A DNA stretch of 64,000 nt, taken from Bacillota bacterium. Lineage in GTDB: Bacteria > Bacillota > Clostridia > Peptostreptococcales > Anaerovoracaceae. Each line of letters opens with the position of its first letter. The first letter of the stretch is position 1. The stretch lies in the NCBI GenBank assembly GCA_017459895.1, contig JAFUCA010000007.1, positions 1 to 64,000 of the forward strand, written 5' to 3'. Of the stretch, positions 60,003 through 64,000 are shown piece after piece. The translations under genes and the position numbers were made by a program. The notes beneath the pieces were generated by a model, which did no database searches, was not told the origin of the DNA, and worked only from the letters and a program-made list of their open reading frames with translations.

Positions 60003-60032
60003 GGAGACCGCCGCTTCTGTGCGGTGGTCTCC
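60003..60032. terminator. Hairpin between convergent AlaX and CHAP genes
   Basis: Stem GGAGACCGCCGC / GCGGTGGTCTCC with a 6-nt loop, just after the AlaX stop; no long T run, so strength is uncertain. Confidence 0.55.
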
Positions 60033-60040
60033 ATGCACGG

Positions 60041-63000
60041 TTATTTGACTTTGATCTTTATGGTTACGGTCTTGATTGCCGAACTGTATACGTCGGTTCC
60101 TGCCGCAGTGATTTGAAGTTTGACTTTGTAGGTGCCCTTTTTTATTCCCTTCTTAACCGTCACTTTTCCGGTCTTTTTGTTGATGGTGATTTTCTTGTTT
60201 CCCGATGTTTTCGCGTAGGTCACCTTTCCCTGAGCCTTCTTTGTGAATGTGATCACTTTGGCTGCGCTCAAAGTCTGCGCTTTTTTCTTTACCTTGCTGA
60301 ACTTGACCGCTGCCGTTTTTCCCTTCACGGATAACGGATTGGCTGCTTTATTGATCTGGAAGGTCAGGTTCTTGCTTCCCTCATAATATTCGCTGTCAAA
60401 CGTGATCTTCGCAGTGGCGGTGCCGATCTTAGTATTGCCGGACCATGTGACCGTATAGCACTCCTCTCCCACCGGTTTATTACCGCTTATCACCGCAATC
60501 TCCGGGGTAATTGCTTTACCTGTGTATGTAAAGGATGTCGCCTCGAGCATAATCTTCACTTTACTCAGTTTCTCAACGGTCACTTCGTTTTCGCAGACAC
60601 TGCAGATCTGATATATTCTTCCATCTGACGCCGGTGTTGCCTTCTGGATTTTCTTTTCTGCCGTCAGTGTATGCGGTTTCTTCTCTATCGGTGTTTCCGA
60701 TCCCGCTTTGATCCTGTCACAGCGCGTGCAATGAATCGATTTCTGCCCTTCCTCACTGCATGTGGGCTGTCTGTCCGTCGTAAAGCTCTCATCCCAATTG
60801 TGCCCGAGAGGCGGGGTCAGTTCTTCCTTGGTATCACCGCATTCGCGGCAGGTAAATTTGGAAACCCCCTCCTCGGTGCATGTGGGCTTCTCTATGATCT
60901 CTCCACCATTCCATTCATGTCCTAACGCGGGAATGGTTTCCGTCAGCTCATCACCGCAGATCTTACAGGTTCTCGTCTGGCTTCCGGTCTTCGTGCAGGT
61001 GGCTACCGCTGTAGCTGCCCAGTTCCCGTAATCATGCTCACCCTTTTCAATCACAGCGGCAGATCCTGGCTTCACTTCATCGCACAGTATGCAGTGAATC
61101 GATTTGGTGCCGGTCTCCTTGCAGGTTGCCTCTTTATCCACGGCATACTCTGTACTCCATGTGTGTCCCTGGGCTGGAATGATCTCCGTTACTTCATCTC
61201 CGCAGACCTCACACTTTCTTGATTTGCTGCCCGTATTCGTGCAGGTCGCTTCCGTATCGACATACCATTCGCTGTAGGTATGTCCGGTCGCCGGAATGAT
61301 TTCACTTTCTTTGATCGCGCCGCAGTTCTTACAATGGATCGATCTGCTTCCGTCCATGGTGCATGTCGCCGGGGTATCAACCGTGAATTCCGACTCCCAT
61401 GCATGTCCTTCCGGATTCAGTGATTTTGACTCTGTAAATCCGCAGACAGTACAGGTATGCTGCTGCGCTCCTGCTCCCTCGCACGAACCGGCATCGATCG
61501 TCTCCCACTCTCCGAAGGAGTGTCCGGCGGCAGGAATAACGGTTACATCACTTACTTCATCGCAGTTCTCGCAGTGTCTGGACTTGGAGCCATCCGCAGT
61601 ACATGTCGGCTCCTTGTCGATCGTATACTCACTGCTCCATGCGTGACCCTTCGCGGGCACGGCACTGCCCTTGGTGATTAATTCTCCGCAGTCTTTGCAG
61701 TATTTGTCTCCCGTGTATCCGGCGGCGGTACATGTAGCGCTCACTTTTCCCCGCAGTTCCGTATTGCTGTGGGTGCAGGCTGCAGCCGCTTCACTGACCG
61801 TAAAGCTGACAGCATCACCGACGTAATAATTCGCCCAGGAATGAGGGACAATCTTCGCTGTGTATTTGCCTGCCGGCAGTTTCACGCTCTTTGTATAGGA
61901 CGTCTGACTGCTGTCGAACCACATATTCTTCTGATCGTAATACGCCGTAACGTTCCCGGAGGAATCCAGCTTATGGATCCAGATGTTGTACCATGCCACC
62001 TCGCCTTCCGGCTTGGACCAGGAGAACACGGTGTCCTTATCTTCGGTTGAAGCCTTAACGCTGAGCGTCGCCTTCCCTGTGGTCCCTGTCTTGTAAATCG
62101 CCATCTTCTCAGCAGCCGAGTTTGTAAACTTCCAGATCTGCAGATTCGTTCCCGGATCGGACTTCGCACTGTCTACGTTAAGGACAAAATCGGATGCCGC
62201 GCTCCGGAAGATATATTCTCCGCTCCATCTTCCGTATATGAACCACTTCTGTTTTGCCGCTCCGGTATACGAGGTTCCCACTTTCACGTTGTTTCCTGAA
62301 GCTGTCCCCGCCGCCTCCAGAGGTCTTCCTTCGTACAGGCAGTTGGTGATCCGGTAGCTCCCGTCGGAATTCTTCACATAATGCCAGTAACGGGACTTAT
62401 ATGCATCGCTCTTTACCTTCTCCGCGTCGGAATCAGGAACCGACATGATTTCCACGTTATAGTTATTGCTGGCATTGACAGAGACGGATTTCCCCGCGGC
62501 AAGAGTTATGCTTCCGTAGAAATCGCTGGGAAGGTCTGCGTCAGGACCATACTGGTTTCCCAAATACACAAAGCCCAAAAAACTTCCGCTTCCAACGAAG
62601 CCGCCGTTTGCTACAGCTGACTTAGCCATCGTTCGAATCACTGTGTATCCATGGGCAGCATCGGAATAATATGTACTTCCGCCTTCACTGATATAAGCTG
62701 TATCCCCTTCCGTCTTTTCAAGAATCGCAACGTGGCCACTGTAAACGATCACCGCTCTTCCGGTCGGGTAGGCTGTTCCGGTCTGAAATCCAAGACTTTT
62801 ACCATAGTCCAGCCACTTTGTCGGACCATAACATACATAACTTCCTTTTCCTGTCAATTCCATGACCCGGGCGCCGGCAAACCAGGTACATCCTCCGGTT
62901 CCATAAGGTGCACCGTTTGTGTTGCCCCATCCGCTATTTGTATAAATACTTCCATTTACGTTGATGTTTATGCCGCCTGTCCCATTTCCTTTAATACCGC

Positions 63001-63103
63001 TGGAGCATGTGGCGTATACATCAGCCCCGGCATTCAGCGCCGGAACAGCAACCGCCAGGACCATGGTCAGGGCAAGCAGCAGCGTATATATCTTCCTCTT
63101 CAT
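60041..63103 (-). CDS. Secreted CHAP-ricin protein with ten Cys-rich repeats
   Basis: 1020 residues. Signal peptide 1-27. CHAP amidase/peptidase domain about 40-170: catalytic Cys in GTGGCTWFAGARVMEL and His in YSGHVAILEK, so peptidoglycan hydrolysis is likely. A ricin B-type carbohydrate-binding domain follows (about 195-330, ending NLQIWKF), then an Fn3-like domain. About ten repeats of roughly 50 residues span 440-880, each with PTC...G...CxxC and a GHxW/GHxY spacer, resembling zinc ribbons. A C-terminal Ig-like and lysine-rich region ends the protein; no LPXTG. Probably a secreted cell-wall-active or adhesive protein. Confidence 0.85.
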   Translation of the reverse strand: MKRKIYTLLLALTMVLAVAVPALNAGADVYATCSSGIKGNGTGGININVNGSIYTNSGWGNTNGAPYGTGGCTWFAGARVMELTGKGSYVCYGPTKWLDYGKSLGFQTGTAYPTGRAVIVYSGHVAILEKTEGDTAYISEGGSTYYSDAAHGYTVIRTMAKSAVANGGFVGSGSFLGFVYLGNQYGPDADLPSDFYGSITLAAGKSVSVNASNNYNVEIMSVPDSDAEKVKSDAYKSRYWHYVKNSDGSYRITNCLYEGRPLEAAGTASGNNVKVGTSYTGAAKQKWFIYGRWSGEYIFRSAASDFVLNVDSAKSDPGTNLQIWKFTNSAAEKMAIYKTGTTGKATLSVKASTEDKDTVFSWSKPEGEVAWYNIWIHKLDSSGNVTAYYDQKNMWFDSSQTSYTKSVKLPAGKYTAKIVPHSWANYYVGDAVSFTVSEAAAACTHSNTELRGKVSATCTAAGYTGDKYCKDCGELITKGSAVPAKGHAWSSEYTIDKEPTCTADGSKSRHCENCDEVSDVTVIPAAGHSFGEWETIDAGSCEGAGAQQHTCTVCGFTESKSLNPEGHAWESEFTVDTPATCTMDGSRSIHCKNCGAIKESEIIPATGHTYSEWYVDTEATCTNTGSKSRKCEVCGDEVTEIIPAQGHTWSTEYAVDKEATCKETGTKSIHCILCDEVKPGSAAVIEKGEHDYGNWAATAVATCTKTGSQTRTCKICGDELTETIPALGHEWNGGEIIEKPTCTEEGVSKFTCRECGDTKEELTPPLGHNWDESFTTDRQPTCSEEGQKSIHCTRCDRIKAGSETPIEKKPHTLTAEKKIQKATPASDGRIYQICSVCENEVTVEKLSKVKIMLEATSFTYTGKAITPEIAVISGNKPVGEECYTVTWSGNTKIGTATAKITFDSEYYEGSKNLTFQINKAANPLSVKGKTAAVKFSKVKKKAQTLSAAKVITFTKKAQGKVTYAKTSGNKKITINKKTGKVTVKKGIKKGTYKVKLQITAAGTDVYSSAIKTVTIKIKVK

Positions 63104-63129
63104 TTCTCCTCCTTCTTCAGTTCGTCATG

Positions 63130-63165
63130 AATAAAAAACTACCGGGCTTCACACCGGCAGTTTCA
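63130..63165 (-). terminator. Second terminator in the 63.1-63.3 kb gap
   Basis: Minus-strand stem AAACTGCCGG / CCCGGTAGTTT followed by TTTTATTC; a backup to the hairpin at 63.24 kb. Confidence 0.6.
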
Positions 63166-63227
63166 TTTTAAGGAGCGAATTATTATCGGACAATGGCCCA
63201 GGCAAAAACGGTTCGGATTCGAACAAA

Positions 63228-63275
63228 AAAAACGGATGTCTTCCGTGAAAATCGGGGCATTCACCGGAAGACATT
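63228..63275 (-). terminator. Terminator of the sensor kinase gene
   Basis: Minus-strand stem ATGTCTTCCGGTGAA / TTCACGGAAGACAT (one bulge) and a run of eight T, directly after the kinase stop. Confidence 0.8.
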
Positions 63276-63277
63276 CA

Positions 63278-63946
63278 CTATCCCATCTGCACGTGCATCG
63301 TCACAAGTCTTTCCTGCCGGTCAAAGTGCACGGTCCTGCTGCCTCCCCGGCGGCGAAGGATATCATCTACGATGCGCAGACCCAGACCGTGACCGGGGCC
63401 CTCCTTCCGCGTCCGGAAGGTGACCGGCTGCCGGCCATCCATGCGGTTGGAAATCGTCACCGTCAGCATCCCGCCGGTCTGGTTCATTTGCAGGTTCACC
63501 TGACGTTCCTCCGTTTTTTCGATGCAAAGGCTGGCCTCTATGGCATTGTCCAGCAGGTTCTGCAGGACGAGGCACAGGTCTTCCTCCGGCGGCAGATGCT
63601 TCGGATCTGTGATCTGCAGATCAAACCGGCTGCGAATGCCGGCCTCCTCGCAGCGGCGGGCTTTCAGCTCCAGGATCGAACTCAGCAGAGGCATATCCTG
63701 CAGGGGATCCTGCTTCCGCGCCGATCCCGGACCTGCTTCCATCGCCTGCAGAAGCCCGGCCGCATCATGCCGGAAGCGGCGGATTTCCTCCGTACGGCCC
63801 GCCAGAGTTCTGCTGTAAACACGGGATACCTCCAGCGCGGTGCGAAGCATCCGGTTTTCTTCCTCCAGAGCATTGATAAAGCGAAATCCTGCCGCCATAA
63901 CATAGAGCAGAGCGATGATAAAAATAAGTGTCATTGGAACGATCAT
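63278..63946 (-). CDS. GHKL-type sensor histidine kinase
   Basis: 222 residues. One N-terminal membrane helix (about 3-24), a coiled coil, the phospho-acceptor His in RRFRHDAAGLLQAME, and a GHKL ATPase domain with N-box VLQNLLDNAIEASL and G-box GPGHGLGLRIVDDIL, as in AgrC-like kinases that pair with LytTR regulators. It lacks the usual multi-pass sensor domain, so it may respond inside the cell or need a partner. ATG overlaps the stop of the upstream gene (ATGA), implying an upstream partner. A motif copy (63524) encodes ASLCI inside the N-box. Confidence 0.85.
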   Translation of the reverse strand: MIVPMTLIFIIALLYVMAAGFRFINALEEENRMLRTALEVSRVYSRTLAGRTEEIRRFRHDAAGLLQAMEAGPGSARKQDPLQDMPLLSSILELKARRCEEAGIRSRFDLQITDPKHLPPEEDLCLVLQNLLDNAIEASLCIEKTEERQVNLQMNQTGGMLTVTISNRMDGRQPVTFRTRKEGPGHGLGLRIVDDILRRRGGSRTVHFDRQERLVTMHVQMG

Positions 63947-64000
63947 GCGCTCACCTCCGTCATCAGCCGAATCCGTTTCTCCCCGTCTTCCCAGGCTTCC
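63943..64000 (-). CDS. 3' end of an upstream gene (edge of window)
   Basis: The minus strand reads EAWEDGEKRIRLMTEVSA and stops with TGA overlapping the kinase ATG. Only about 18 codons are visible. By position it could be a response regulator, but the sequence does not show this. Confidence 0.45.
   Translation of the reverse strand, partial: EAWEDGEKRIRLMTEVSA

Larger units (their letters stand above)
2383..63534. repeat. Dispersed short motif GCAAAGGCTGG, about 28 copies
   Basis: Copies sharing AAAGGCTGG. Plus strand (start of the 11-mer): 2383, 6925, 9936, 14269, 18240, 20157, 32878, 36722, 39366, 40650, 43495, 44540, 47085, 51404, 63524. Minus strand (CCAGCCTTT...): 8814, 16741, 18371, 30695, 32451, 35379, 39554, 43082, 45208, 46283, 50678, 55053, 59687. 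Eighteen match GCAAAGGCTGG exactly; six begin CC, two AC, one GG, one AA. Found by eye, so a few could be missed. Five are intergenic, the rest lie inside genes. Confidence 0.85.

Noticed and set aside
2383..63534. Dispersed motif as Chi or FtsK-orienting (KOPS) site
   Set aside because: Those motifs are strongly biased to one strand relative to replication; here 15 versus 13 copies. Not excluded genome-wide.
1..64000. tRNA, rRNA or known riboswitch genes
   Set aside because: None recognised by eye on either strand; a covariance-model scan would be needed to exclude them.

Overview
The window looks like a chromosomal segment of a strictly anaerobic, fairly GC-rich member of the Clostridia (Bacillota), possibly near the Anaerovoracaceae (old Family XIII). 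The reasons are Gram-positive style secreted and surface proteins, strong AGGAGG ribosome sites, ECF vitamin transport, HydE, MocR and YfhO families, a DUF711/ACT pair and Tritrichomonas-type IMP dehydrogenase. The taxonomic placement is inference from gene content. No rRNA, tRNA, prophage, intact insertion sequence or cas gene was seen.

Layout. 0-5 kb: serC (partial) and serA diverge from a symmetric promoter/operator, followed by a strikingly regular hairpin array, nth, ferritin and a secreted protein. 5-12 kb: dihydropyrimidinase with an NCS1 permease, an Fe-dependent alcohol dehydrogenase and gltX. 12-20.5 kb: a giant BspA-like LRR surface protein, a LytTR regulator with candidate binding repeats upstream of the LRR gene, and a membrane Ser/Thr kinase translationally linked to a HTH-like protein. 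20.6-31.3 kb: YfhO protein, a cysK 3' remnant, HdeD-like protein, two MacB-like ABC exporters, a lipoprotein and guaB. 31.4-38.3 kb: hydE, LysR, an operon of CbiT-like protein, ACT protein and DUF711, and small proteins. 38.4-49.4 kb: PfkB kinase, nucleoside kinase, PC4-like protein, then an ECF transporter operon (S-A1-A2-T) running into trmB and an aminotransferase, with a divergent MocR regulator. 49.4-58 kb: a GT2/YfhO glycosylation pair, a decayed repeat protein, an ATPase, a saccharopine-dehydrogenase-like enzyme and an AraC regulator. 58-64 kb: an AT-rich DnaA-box region, AlaX-type editing protein, a CHAP/ricin/CxxC-repeat secreted protein and a GHKL sensor kinase.

Two genome-scale signals stand out. 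(1) The 9-mer AAAGGCTGG (usually GCAAAGGCTGG) occurs about 28 times by eye, against under one expected, on both strands, in many reading frames and between genes. This resembles a DNA uptake signal sequence. (2) Seven intergenic clusters hold about 28 hairpin units of 34-41 bp. Each cluster family has its own stem sequence, and the geometry is preserved to the base (6 hairpins at 73 bp period in one cluster; two copies of a four-hairpin element 15 kb apart with identical 185-bp spacing). Neither pattern fits a CRISPR, a simple terminator or a known insertion sequence.
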